DNA of 64,000 bases from Dehalococcoidia bacterium (GTDB taxonomy: Bacteria > Chloroflexota > Dehalococcoidia > DSTF01 > JACRBR01), in NCBI GenBank assembly GCA_040902535.1, contig JBBDXD010000001.1, positions 81,161-145,160 of the forward strand, written 5' to 3'. Every line of letters begins with the position of its first letter. Positions within the stretch are counted from its first letter, which is position 1. The notes beneath the pieces are model-generated. The model searched no databases. It saw only the letters and a program-made list of their open reading frames with translations, and had not been told where the DNA came from. This document shows, piece after piece, positions 55,903 to 64,000 of this stretch. The translations under genes were made by a program, and so were the position numbers.

Positions 55903-57015
55903 GTGGACAATCTGCCGAAGTACGTCGCCGCGGCCGTGCAAGCATCGCCCGTCTACCTCGACCGTGAAGCGACGATCGACAAGGCCTGCGAACTCATCGT
56001 CGAGGCCGGCAACGCGGGCGCGCGCCTCATCGTCTTTCCTGAGACCTGGGTCCCGATGTACCCGTTCTGGCATTCATCGCCCGGCGTCTTTTCCAGCAAG
56101 CTCTTCGTAAAACTGTGGAAGAACGCCGTCGAAGTCCCGTCGCGGGAGACGAATCAGCTTGCGCAGGCCGCGAAGCGCGCAAACGCCTACGTCGCCATCG
56201 GCATCAACGAACGAGACACGATCGGCCGCGGCACGATCTTCAACACGCTGCTCTACCTCTCGCCGACGGGCGAGGTGATGCACCGGCATCGCAAGCTGAT
56301 GCCGACGTTCACCGAACGCACGATCTGGGGCTGCGGCGACGGCTCGGACCTGGACGTCGTCGACACTGAGATCGGGCGCCTGGGCGGCTTGATTTGCTGG
56401 GAACACGAAATGACGCTCGCAAAGTATGCGCTCTACGCCCAGGGCGAGCAGGTGCACTGCGGCGTCTGGCCCGCATACACATCGCAGAACGACCACATCG
56501 ACTTCGGTTCGCGGCAGTACGCGTTCGAGGGCGCCTGCTTCGTCGTCGCCGCGTGCGGCGTCGTCACGCCGGAATCGTATCCCTCCGAGTTGGGCACCGT
56601 CCCCGAGGCAAACGGCGGCACCAGCATCATCGGCCCCGACGGCAAGTACCTCGCCGGTCCGGTCTTCGACCGCGAAGAGATCCTGTACGCCGAGATCGAC
56701 ATCGAACACGCGATCCAGCAGAAGCACTCGCGCGACATCGCCGGGCACTACGCACGTCCCGACGTTTTTCAGCTCGTTATGAACACACAACGCAAGCCGA
56801 TCATGAGCTACACGAACGGCGCCGCGGCGGCGCGATTCGTCGTGGCGACGAGCAACTCGCACGACGCCGCCGACCGCCTGCAGGCGATGCGCGAGTACCT
56901 CGGCAGTATCATGGAACGCGCCGGCGCCGATGGCGACGCGGACGTCAACGAAGCGCTCGTCGAAGCGCTCGCATCGATTGACATGGCCGCCTCCGGCATG
57001 TGGAGCAGCACCTGA
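55903..57015 (+). CDS. Nitrilase/carbon-nitrogen hydrolase
   Basis: 370 aa. GTG with GGGAGG upstream. The catalytic triad is E47 (FPETW), K131 (RHRKLMPT) and C165 (GLICWEHEM). Length and the CWEH signature fit branch 1 nitrilases (aromatic or aliphatic nitrilase, cyanide hydratase) rather than amidases. It hydrolyses nitriles to acids; the precise substrate is not clear. It stands alone ahead of the AlkA-like glycosylase. Confidence 0.88.
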   Translation: MDNLPKYVAAAVQASPVYLDREATIDKACELIVEAGNAGARLIVFPETWVPMYPFWHSSPGVFSSKLFVKLWKNAVEVPSRETNQLAQAAKRANAYVAIGINERDTIGRGTIFNTLLYLSPTGEVMHRHRKLMPTFTERTIWGCGDGSDLDVVDTEIGRLGGLICWEHEMTLAKYALYAQGEQVHCGVWPAYTSQNDHIDFGSRQYAFEGACFVVAACGVVTPESYPSELGTVPEANGGTSIIGPDGKYLAGPVFDREEILYAEIDIEHAIQQKHSRDIAGHYARPDVFQLVMNTQRKPIMSYTNGAAAARFVVATSNSHDAADRLQAMREYLGSIMERAGADGDADVNEALVEALASIDMAASGMWSST

Positions 57016-57037
57016 CGCAGACCGGAGGCTGACCCGC

Positions 57038-57679
57038 GTGCGCACGATCATGCGCCGCCGCCCTCTCCCGTACGATGCGGAGGCGGCGCGCAAACAATTG
57101 CTGAAATCTGACCCCGTCATGCGCGAGATCGTGAAGAGCGTGGGGCCGTACGCGATCGAAGTGCGCGGGGCGCCCTACCAGTCGCTGTTGCGCGCCATCC
57201 TCTACCAGCAACTCGCAGGCCCAGCGGCCGCCGCCATCGAACGGCGCTTCCTCGCCATGTTCGATGGCCGCATTCCGGATCCGCACCAGCTCGCTCCGAC
57301 GACCGACGAGCGATTGCGCACGGCCGGCATCTCGCGCCAGAAGGCCGGCTACATGCGGAGCATCGCCGAGCATTTCGCGAACGGGCACCTCTCCGACCGC
57401 AAGATCATGCGCATGCCGGACGACGAGGTGGTCGCCGCGGTGACGGAGATCAAAGGCGTCGGGCGATGGACGGCGGACATGCTGCTCATGTTCTGCATCG
57501 GCCGTCCCGACGTGCTGCCCGTCGGCGACCTCGGCATTCAGAACGCCATGAAGCTTGCGTACGGCCTCGACGCGATGCCGAAGCCCGCCGAGATGGAGAC
57601 GCTCGCCGAGCCTTGGCGGCCCTACCGCAGCGCCGGATCGTGGTACCTGTGGCGCCGCGGCGATCTGGTCACCCTGTAG
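57038..57679 (+). CDS. DNA-3-methyladenine glycosylase (AlkA-like, HhH-GPD)
   Basis: 213 aa. GTG at 57038 with GGAGG 10 bases upstream. The helix-hairpin-helix reads EIKGVGRWTADMLLMFCIG, followed by the catalytic Asp164 in PVGDLGIQ. There is no 4Fe-4S cluster loop, and the length fits minimal AlkA-like glycosylases. It excises alkylated bases in base-excision repair. It converges with mutL, with 5 bp between the stops. Confidence 0.87.
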   Translation: MRTIMRRRPLPYDAEAARKQLLKSDPVMREIVKSVGPYAIEVRGAPYQSLLRAILYQQLAGPAAAAIERRFLAMFDGRIPDPHQLAPTTDERLRTAGISRQKAGYMRSIAEHFANGHLSDRKIMRMPDDEVVAAVTEIKGVGRWTADMLLMFCIGRPDVLPVGDLGIQNAMKLAYGLDAMPKPAEMETLAEPWRPYRSAGSWYLWRRGDLVTL

Positions 57680-57684
57680 TCGCC

Positions 57685-59412
57685 CTACCGCCTCCGAAAC
57701 TCCCGCGCGATCGCATCCGCCGCAAGATGCACCATCGTCGGGCGGCCGTGCGGGCACGTGCGCGGCGTCTCGGTTTGCTCGAGCTGGCGCAGCAACTCGC
57801 GCTGCTCGTCGCCGCTCATCGTCATCCCCGCCCGCACCGACGCATGGCACGCCAGCGACGCCGCTACGCGATGCGACGCGTCCTGCGGTCCGTCGTCGCG
57901 CTGCATGCGGTCCAACAGCTCGATGATGCGCCGGTGCAGGTCCTCGCCTGCCATCGCCGACGGCACGGCGCGCACGACGTAGGCACTATCGCCGAAGTGC
58001 TCGATGTCGAAGCCGAGCAACTGCATCGCGCTCGCATGCTCGTTGAGCAGCGCCTGCTGCGGTGCGCTCAGCTCGACGGTCACCGGCTCGAGCAGCCCTT
58101 GCACGTCTGGCGCGCCCGCGACGACCGCGGCCAGAAATTTCTCGTACATCACGCGCTCGTGGGCGGCGTGCTGATCGACCAGGTACATGCCGTCCGGCCC
58201 TTCGGCGATGACGTACGTGTTGCCGACCTGCCCGACGGCCCGCAGCATCGGCAACCGGTCGACCATGGGTGGCGCCGGCTCAGCGCCGCGCACCGGGTCG
58301 TCGACCGGGGCGGGACGCGGCAACGGCGCCTGTACAGGTTGCGGGCGCAGGATCAGCGGCGGCCCTGCGCCGGCGCCGCCGCCCGACCACACCGACGCCG
58401 ACGCGCTGGGCACGGGCGACCGATCGGACAGCGCACGCCGCGCCGCGCGCTGCAGCATGCCGAACACCTCGCGCTCCCGCCGCAACCGCACCTCGGCTTT
58501 CGTCGGATGCACATTGACGTCGACTTCATCGTGCGGGATGCGCAGGTCGAGCACGGCGATCGGATGGCGTCCCACCGGCAACATCCCCTGGTACGCCTCG
58601 TCGACCGCGAACGTGAGCGCCCGGTTGCGCACCCAGCGCCGGTTCACGTACAGGCCGATGTAGTTGCGCGACGCCCGGTGCATCCGCGGGTCGGCGACCA
58701 CGCCCCGAACGCCGATGTCGCCCTCGTGCCGCGGCAAGGCGTCTACTTCGATCGCCGACTCCGCCACGTCGTTGCCGTAGACCGACGCGACGGCATCGAT
58801 CAGGCTGCCCGTGCCCGGCGTCTGAAGCGTCACCCGCCCGTCGATCGACAGCACGAAGCGCACTTCGGGGTAGGCCATGGCGTAGTGCATGATCACGGTG
58901 GACACCTGCGTCGACTCGCCGCCCGGCGCGCGCAGGAATTTCAAGCGCGCCGGCTGCGCCGCGAACAACGACCGCACGGAAAACGACGTCCCCGGCGGCG
59001 TCGCGCCCGACCCCTCTTCGACGATCTCGCCGCCGCGCAACCGAAGGCGCGCGCCCACGTCGTTGCCTGCCACGCGCGTCAACAACTCGACGTCGCCCGC
59101 CGCCGCGATGCTCGGCAGCGCTTCGCCGCGGAACCCCAGCGTCGCCACGCGCCAGAGGTCGTCCTCGCTGCGCACCTTGCTCGTCGCGTGACGCTCGAAG
59201 GCGATCCGCAGTTCGCCCGGGTCGATGCCGCAGCCGTTATCGACGATCCGGATCAGCGCCAAGCCCCCCTCGCGGATCTCGACCGTGATCTGCGTCGCGC
59301 CCGCGTCGAGGGAGTTTTCGACGAGTTCCTTGACGACGGAGGCCGGCCGCTCGATGACTTCGCCGGCCGCGATCTTCGCCGCCTCGTGCGGTGCCAGGAT
59401 CCGAATCGCCAC
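57685..59412 (-). CDS. mutL: DNA mismatch repair protein MutL
   Basis: 575 aa. The N-terminal GHKL ATPase is complete: VVKELVENSLDAGA, IVDNGCGID and GFRGEALPSIAAAG. The C-terminal dimerisation domain carries an endonuclease motif DQHAAHERVMYE (DQHA(X)2E(X)4E) and the CPHGRP zinc or beta-clamp-proximal motif, so this MutL should nick DNA, as in bacteria without MutH. It is encoded 2.3 kb from mutS, with a lipoprotein relic and a PPOX gene between. Confidence 0.95.
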   Translation of the reverse strand: MAIRILAPHEAAKIAAGEVIERPASVVKELVENSLDAGATQITVEIREGGLALIRIVDNGCGIDPGELRIAFERHATSKVRSEDDLWRVATLGFRGEALPSIAAAGDVELLTRVAGNDVGARLRLRGGEIVEEGSGATPPGTSFSVRSLFAAQPARLKFLRAPGGESTQVSTVIMHYAMAYPEVRFVLSIDGRVTLQTPGTGSLIDAVASVYGNDVAESAIEVDALPRHEGDIGVRGVVADPRMHRASRNYIGLYVNRRWVRNRALTFAVDEAYQGMLPVGRHPIAVLDLRIPHDEVDVNVHPTKAEVRLRREREVFGMLQRAARRALSDRSPVPSASASVWSGGGAGAGPPLILRPQPVQAPLPRPAPVDDPVRGAEPAPPMVDRLPMLRAVGQVGNTYVIAEGPDGMYLVDQHAAHERVMYEKFLAAVVAGAPDVQGLLEPVTVELSAPQQALLNEHASAMQLLGFDIEHFGDSAYVVRAVPSAMAGEDLHRRIIELLDRMQRDDGPQDASHRVAASLACHASVRAGMTMSGDEQRELLRQLEQTETPRTCPHGRPTMVHLAADAIAREFRRR

Positions 59413-59645
59413 GCGGGACCTCCAGCGGCGATTGTAGCACCGGCGATCCTGCGGCAGACCCGCGCCTCAGGGGAAAAGCGCCCGCGTCATGCACGCTGGG
59501 CGCGGGCTGGAACGCCAAACCATCTCTGGTTATGTTGCGCCCCTGAACTGGCGTCGGGAAGCCGTAGCCGCAAGGTAGCCCGAGCGTCAGGCGCGCCTCC
59601 GCACACCGACGCTAGAGTGCGCGAATGAAACCTGGTCGGACGAAG

Positions 59646-61226
59646 ATGATTCGATATGCCGTTCCGGCCGCCCTTCTGGCGCTCGCGATCGTCGCCTGCG
59701 GCGAAATGACCGGGCCAGCAGCACGCATCCGTCACGCCCATGCCCACGCAGCGCCTCGACCAGCGCCTCGAGTCGGCGGCCGCGACGGCCGCTGCCCGCG
59801 CCGGCGAGCCACGCTTCAACGGCGGGATCCTCGGGTTCTACATCGCCCCGTCGGTCGATGACTGGCCCGCTGAGCTTCGCGACGCGTACGAGCGGACGGT
59901 AGCCGGCGGCTGCACGAGCGCGCCGGCCGGCCAAAGCGAGCTGGACTTCATGATGCCGCTCGTCCTGCCGGCCGGCTTCCAACGCACCGGCGACGAGCCG
60001 CACATCACTCCCACGGACGGCCCGAGGTCGTCGCATGCGGCGGCCGGACGACGGGCCTTACGCTCGAGTTCACGAAGCCGCACGATGCCGGCCCCGCGCA
60101 CGTCACGCTGACACGCAGCGTCTCGCGCGCCTGGGACTTCGACGCCGCCGAAAGCGATGTCACGGCGCGCACCATCGGCGCGCGGCAGGCCGTCGTCATC
60201 GCGGCCACCGTCGCCGGCGCGCCCGCGCAGCGCTCCATGGTGATCTTTCCGGAAGACTTCGGCGCGACAGTGATCCATGCCTTCAACCTGCCGGAGCCCG
60301 ACCTGCTGGCGTTCGCCGAGGCCGTCGCCGCGGCGTCCGCGCCCCAGTGGGAGCGCATTCCCTCCGGCCTCGCCAACGATGCAATCCGCGTCTGCCTCGA
60401 GATCCCGCCCGACGCGACGAATGATCACGCGGCGTTCGGCTTCATCGATGACGGACGCACGACCTACTCGACCTTCTTTTTCTTCGACGGATCTTCCAAC
60501 ACCGGCTACAGGCTGCTCCTGTTCGCGGGCGACGCCCTCGATGGTTGCCCCGAGCAGGTGCGCACGGCCATGGCATGGGCGCGCGACCCTGCGCTCTACG
60601 ACGCGGCGCGCGCCTGGCTCGCAACTCAGAGCGGCGAACTGACGGGCGAGTGCGCGACGCGCCCGCTCATTCTCGGCGCCGACGAGTCGCGCATCGACTG
60701 GTGCTACTATCGGCCGCGCCGCGAAACCGGCGGCGACGTCACGCTCACGATCCAGCGCCGTCCCGATTTCACGCTGCCGATGGTGCTGCGCCCGCGCGAC
60801 GGCCGGTACGACGTCGTCTCTGCCGTGCAACGAGACTCCGACGACCTGCGCCTGTGGTACTTCCACGACGACAACACGATGCGCTGGACACGCCACGCCG
60901 GCGCCGCAGGTTATCGGCTGACCGCGACGCTCAACGCCGGCCGCGAACTCGCCGCGGACCCCTGTGCCGAACCGCCGCTTGAAGAGGAACTCCTCACGAT
61001 CGTGCTCGACGAGACGTTCACAAGCGACGTCGACGGCTTCGCACTCGATCTGCCGGCGTTGCCGCCGCAGGACGCCTGGTACGTCACCATCGCCGGTACC
61101 GGCAACGACGGCATGATCCACTTGCACGCGCTCGACGCGAGTGGCAACGTGATCGCGGAGACAGGCGCGGGGTGGGTGCGCGACATTTTCTGCGTCAGAC
61201 CAACACGCGACCGGGCGCAACCCTAG
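59646..61226 (+). pseudogene. Lipoprotein, frameshifted twice
   Basis: A lipoprotein signal (MIRYAVPAALLALAIVAC) starts at 59646. The sequence then continues in a second frame (PTQRLDQRLESAAATAAARA, IAPSVDDWPAELRDAYERTV) until about 60020, and in a third frame (TTGLTLEFTKPHDAGPAHVT, then SMVIFPEDFGATVIHAFNLP) to the stop at 61226. Beta-rich, with several Cys. I do not recognise a family. Two indels break it, or the sequence has errors. Confidence 0.5.
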
Positions 61227-61328
61227 CCTCAACTCTTCGACATGGCGGATGCGCTGGCGCCGCGGTCCCGGACCGGCGCGCCGGGCACGAGTCGCAACTG
61301 ATCCCGCCTCCACCGGCATCAAGCCCGG

Positions 61329-61736
61329 TCACCAACCCACGATCTTCTCAGGCTTGATGCGCAGCAGGACGCTGTCGGGCGCGTCACTCATCTCGATGTA
61401 GCGGCGGCCGCGCTCCTCGCCGAGGTAGTGCACGGCAAGCGCCCGCCGCCACGCCGCTGACGGCGTGCCTTCGACCGATGCGCGGCCGCGCACAATCACC
61501 GTGTGGAACGGCGGCCGCTCGCGGTCATCGATGCACAGCTCGACCCGCGGATCGCGCGCGACGTTCCGATGTTTCACCGACCCGCGGTCGACCGACACCA
61601 CGAAGTCGCCGTCCTCGTAGCGATACCAGACCGGCGTGATGTGCGGTGACCCCTCGGCGCGCACCGTCGCGAGCGTCGCGATGCGCGCCTTCGCGACGAA
61701 ACGAAGCTGGCGTTCGTCGAGCAACTCATTGGTCAT
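61329..61736 (-). CDS. PPOX-class F420/FMN-dependent protein
   Basis: 135 aa. ATG 61736 has AGGGAG 8 bases upstream (a GTG at 61745 is possible). Split-barrel motifs: KARIATLATVRAEGSPHITP, VWYRYEDGDFVVSVDRGSVK and DPRVELCIDDRERPP. This is the F420-binding PPOX subfamily common in actinobacteria and Chloroflexota. The gene overlaps the mutS end by 11 bp, so it is likely cotranscribed with mutS. Confidence 0.85.
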   Translation of the reverse strand: MTNELLDERQLRFVAKARIATLATVRAEGSPHITPVWYRYEDGDFVVSVDRGSVKHRNVARDPRVELCIDDRERPPFHTVIVRGRASVEGTPSAAWRRALAVHYLGEERGRRYIEMSDAPDSVLLRIKPEKIVGW

Positions 61737-64000
61737 CGTTGTCACTCCCTGCCGCCGTGCGCGCGCGGTCGCGAAGTTCGTAGAGGCGCGTCAGCGCCTC
61801 GAGCGGCGACATCGCGTCCACGTCGATCGCGGCCACCTCGCGGCGCAGGCCATCGTCCGGCGGTGTCGCCGCGAAGAGCGACAGTTGCGGCGTCGCTTCG
61901 AGCGCCCGCTCGACGTGGCGGTTCGCTCCGTCCTCCAACTCGCGCAGGACGTCGCGCGCCCGCTGGACGACGGCTTTCGGCAGTCCCGCCAGTTCCGCCA
62001 CATGCACCCCGTAACTGCGGTCGGCGCCACCGGGTGCAATGCGCCGTAGAAACACGATCCGCCCCTGTTCCTCGGCGACCGCGACGTTGAAATTGCGCAC
62101 GCGCGGCAGATGCTGCGCAAGTTCCACCAACTCGTGGTAGTGCGTGGCGAACAACGTCCTCGCCTGCAGGCCCGGGCGATTGTGCAGGTATTCGATGACC
62201 GACCGCGCGATCGCCATGCCATCGTACGTGCTCGTGCCGCGGCCGATCTCGTCCAGAATGACGAGCGACCGCTGCGTCGCATTGTGCAGGATCGCGCTCG
62301 TCTCGATCATCTCCACCATGAACGTCGACTGACCCGACGTGAGGTCGTCGCCGGCGCCCACGCGCGTGAATATCCGGTCGACGACGCCAATCGACGCCGA
62401 GGACGCCGGCACGAAGCTGCCGCACTGCGCCATCAACACGATGACGGCGACCTGCCGCAGGTATGTCGATTTGCCTGCCATGTTCGGTCCGGTGAGGACG
62501 ATGATCTGTTCCTCGCTCGACGCGAGATGGCTATCGTTCGGCACGAAGGATCCCGCCGCGAGCGACCGCTCGACCATCGGATGCCGCCCGTCCGCGATAT
62601 CGATGACGTCGGAGTCGTTCAGCTCTGGCCGCACGTATCCGTACCGTGACGCCGCCTCGGCGAGCGCCCACGCGACGTCGAGTTCGGCCGCGGCCACCGC
62701 CGTCGTCAGGAGCTGCGATACGGCGCCCGCAGCCTGCGCGCATACCTGCCGGAAGATCGCCGTCTCCACCTCCTGCGCGCGGTCCTTCGCGTGCAGGATC
62801 TGCGATTCGTACTCGCGCAGCTGTGGCGTCGCAAAGCGCTCGGCGTTCACCAGCGACTGCCGCCGCTCGTAGTGCTCCGGCGCGCTCGCGGCGTTCGCCT
62901 GGCCGATTTCGATGTAGTAACCGAAGACGCGGTTGTAGCCGATCTTCAGCGACTTGATGCCTGTGCGCTCACGCTCACCCGCCTCGAGTTCGGCCAGGAA
63001 GCGCTTCACGTCGCGCGAGATCAGCCGCAGGCCGTCGAGTTCTTCGGAGAAGCCGGGCCGCACGACGCTGCCCGCTTCCAGCGTCACGCCAGGCTCGTCG
63101 TCGATCGCCTGCGCCACCGCCGCGGCGACGTCTTCGCACGGCCGCAGCCGCGCGACGATGTCCGCCATGCGTGCATCGCTCCCCTGATCAAGGGCCTCAC
63201 GGAGTTGCGGCACAAGCTCCAGCCCGCGGCGCAGCGCCACGAGTTCGCGCGGCTGCGCCGTGCCGGCGACGATGCGGGCAACCAGCCGCTCCACGTCGGG
63301 CATGGCGCGCAGCAATCCGCCAACGCGGCCGCGCCGGAGCGCCGACTCGTGACAGTAGGCGACCCCACCCAGCCTTTGGTTGATCGTCGTTATGTCGATA
63401 AGCGGCTGCCCTAGCCGGCGCCGCAGCAATCGCGCCCCCATCGACGTGTTGGTCAGGTCCAACTCGTCGAGCAACGAGCCTTCGCGGCGATTCTCGCGGC
63501 CCGCCGTGTACAGCTCCAGGTTCCGGGTCGTGTGCGCGTCGAGACCGACGTACTCGTCGGAGCGATGCGCGCGGATCGATGTGATCAGCGCAGCGCTCGC
63601 CGGTTGGTTTTCGCGCACGTACATCAGCACCGCGCCGCACGCCGCCACCGCCGCGGATCCCTTCGCGACGCCAAACGCGTCCGGCGACGCGACGCGGAAG
63701 TGCTCGACGACCGTCACGTTCGCCAGTTCCGCGTCGAACCAGAGCGGCTCCACGCACGTCACATTCATCGAGGCATCGAGCCACGCCGGTGCGTCGACGC
63801 CCTCTGGCAGCAACACCTCTGAGGGGCGGATGCGCGCCAACTCCGCCGCAGCCCGTTCCGGCGTCAGCGTCCCGGCGACGAACTCGCCCGTGCTGATGTC
63901 GACGTACGCGAGGCCCGCGTCGCCCTTCCACGCGTCGTCGCCGCGCCTGCGCGCCGGCGCGACGCACGCCAGGTAGTTGTTCGCGCGCTCGTCGAGCAGG
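61726..64000 (-). CDS. mutS: DNA mismatch repair protein MutS (5' end outside window)
   Basis: At least 757 codons; the start lies beyond the window. The frame continues unbroken through the edge with the MutS connector (NNYLACVAP, AYVDISTGEF). Core motifs: LDELDLTNTSMGARLLRRRL, Walker A GPNMAGKST, LDEIGRGTSTYDGMAIA and FATHYHELVELA. The N-terminal mismatch-binding Phe-X-Glu is outside the window. It recognises mismatches and works with MutL (57685-59412). Confidence 0.95.
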   Translation of the reverse strand, partial: LLDERANNYLACVAPARRRGDDAWKGDAGLAYVDISTGEFVAGTLTPERAAAELARIRPSEVLLPEGVDAPAWLDASMNVTCVEPLWFDAELANVTVVEHFRVASPDAFGVAKGSAAVAACGAVLMYVRENQPASAALITSIRAHRSDEYVGLDAHTTRNLELYTAGRENRREGSLLDELDLTNTSMGARLLRRRLGQPLIDITTINQRLGGVAYCHESALRRGRVGGLLRAMPDVERLVARIVAGTAQPRELVALRRGLELVPQLREALDQGSDARMADIVARLRPCEDVAAAVAQAIDDEPGVTLEAGSVVRPGFSEELDGLRLISRDVKRFLAELEAGERERTGIKSLKIGYNRVFGYYIEIGQANAASAPEHYERRQSLVNAERFATPQLREYESQILHAKDRAQEVETAIFRQVCAQAAGAVSQLLTTAVAAAELDVAWALAEAASRYGYVRPELNDSDVIDIADGRHPMVERSLAAGSFVPNDSHLASSEEQIIVLTGPNMAGKSTYLRQVAVIVLMAQCGSFVPASSASIGVVDRIFTRVGAGDDLTSGQSTFMVEMIETSAILHNATQRSLVILDEIGRGTSTYDGMAIARSVIEYLHNRPGLQARTLFATHYHELVELAQHLPRVRNFNVAVAEEQGRIVFLRRIAPGGADRSYGVHVAELAGLPKAVVQRARDVLRELEDGANRHVERALEATPQLSLFAATPPDDGLRREVAAIDVDAMSPLEALTRLYELRDRARTAAGSDNDDQ

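Noticed and set aside
59480..59507. Inverted repeat GCCCGCG/CGCGGGC as a terminator
   Set aside because: A 14-base loop, no T-tract, and both adjacent genes start nearby rather than end.
57466..59628. 720-aa open frame on the plus strand
   Set aside because: Antisense of mutL with His/Arg-rich, low-complexity translation.
1..64000. CRISPR array
   Set aside because: No regularly spaced direct repeats with unique spacers were seen; the repeats found are tRNA relics, short tandem repeats or coding repeats.

Overview
The window looks like a chromosomal segment of a high-GC, free-living bacterium, most likely Chloroflexota (Dehalococcoidia-like). The indications are Thr/Pro-rich linkers in secreted proteins, CSLREA-type beta-helix modules, dockerin-ended exported proteins, and many GTG/TTG starts with 4-base stop/start overlaps. 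This placement rests on gene content and style, not on a marker-gene tree. One tRNA gene (Asp, GTC) is present. I saw no rRNA, CRISPR array or intact insertion sequence.

Layout. 1-2.3 kb: a toxin-antitoxin pair, a XerC/D-type recombinase and a small conserved protein ending in a perfect 34-bp palindrome. 2.3-4.0 kb: two tandem paralogous exported proteins (minus). 4.3-8.4 kb: a tightly coupled five-gene operon for polysaccharide export and modification (ABC permease, ABC ATPase, methyltransferase-like, methyltransferase, hexapeptide acetyltransferase). It converges with a serine hydrolase/cupin pair. 9.7-12.0 kb: an Lrp/AsnC regulator divergent from a Tat-exported oligopeptide-type binding lipoprotein, with an inverted repeat between them. 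12.1-16.4 kb: tRNA-Asp followed by single-gene units (hydrolase-cyclase fusion, VOC, reductase, PPOX flavoprotein, small membrane protein) separated by decayed copies of the tRNA. 16.5-17.3 kb: another exported protein. 17.4-23.4 kb: a decayed phage or integrative-element module on the minus strand (primase-helicase, small terminase, ParB-methylase) broken by many indels.

24.2-32.4 kb: a giant exported protein of about 2,700 residues: RCC1 repeats, three CSLREA/beta-helix modules, an embedded metzincin-like protease, Thr/Pro linkers and a dockerin. 32.8-38.1 kb: a frameshifted hydrolase, Cu/Zn superoxide dismutase, a UbiB-like kinase and a NarL-type two-component system. 38.1-43.1 kb: a minus-strand operon (small protein, PPOX, acyl carrier protein, truncated fatty acyl-AMP ligase) divergent from a UbiE-like/UbiA-like operon with two small coupled genes. 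43.1-50 kb: two membrane/soluble partner genes behind a consensus promoter, then exported proteins: a Thr/Pro-rich anchored protein, a zinc-ribbon membrane protein, a subtilase with dockerin, a caspase-fold-like protein and a lamin-tail-like protein. 50.3-57.7 kb: VOC proteins, a HerA/YjgR-like ATPase, a BNR-type protein, an FAD-linked oxidase, a nitrilase and an AlkA-like glycosylase. 57.7-64 kb: mutL, a frameshifted lipoprotein, a PPOX protein and mutS (5' part outside the window).

The coherent systems are surface-polysaccharide export, a large secreted/calcium-binding repertoire, a possible lipid or quinone biosynthesis locus (38-43 kb) and mismatch repair. The most unusual structure is the array of single-gene units between tRNA-Asp relics at 12.1-16.1 kb. 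Indels are concentrated at 16-23 kb, 32.8-33.6 kb and 59.6-61.2 kb. They could be real decay or, in part, sequencing error; the sequence alone does not decide this.
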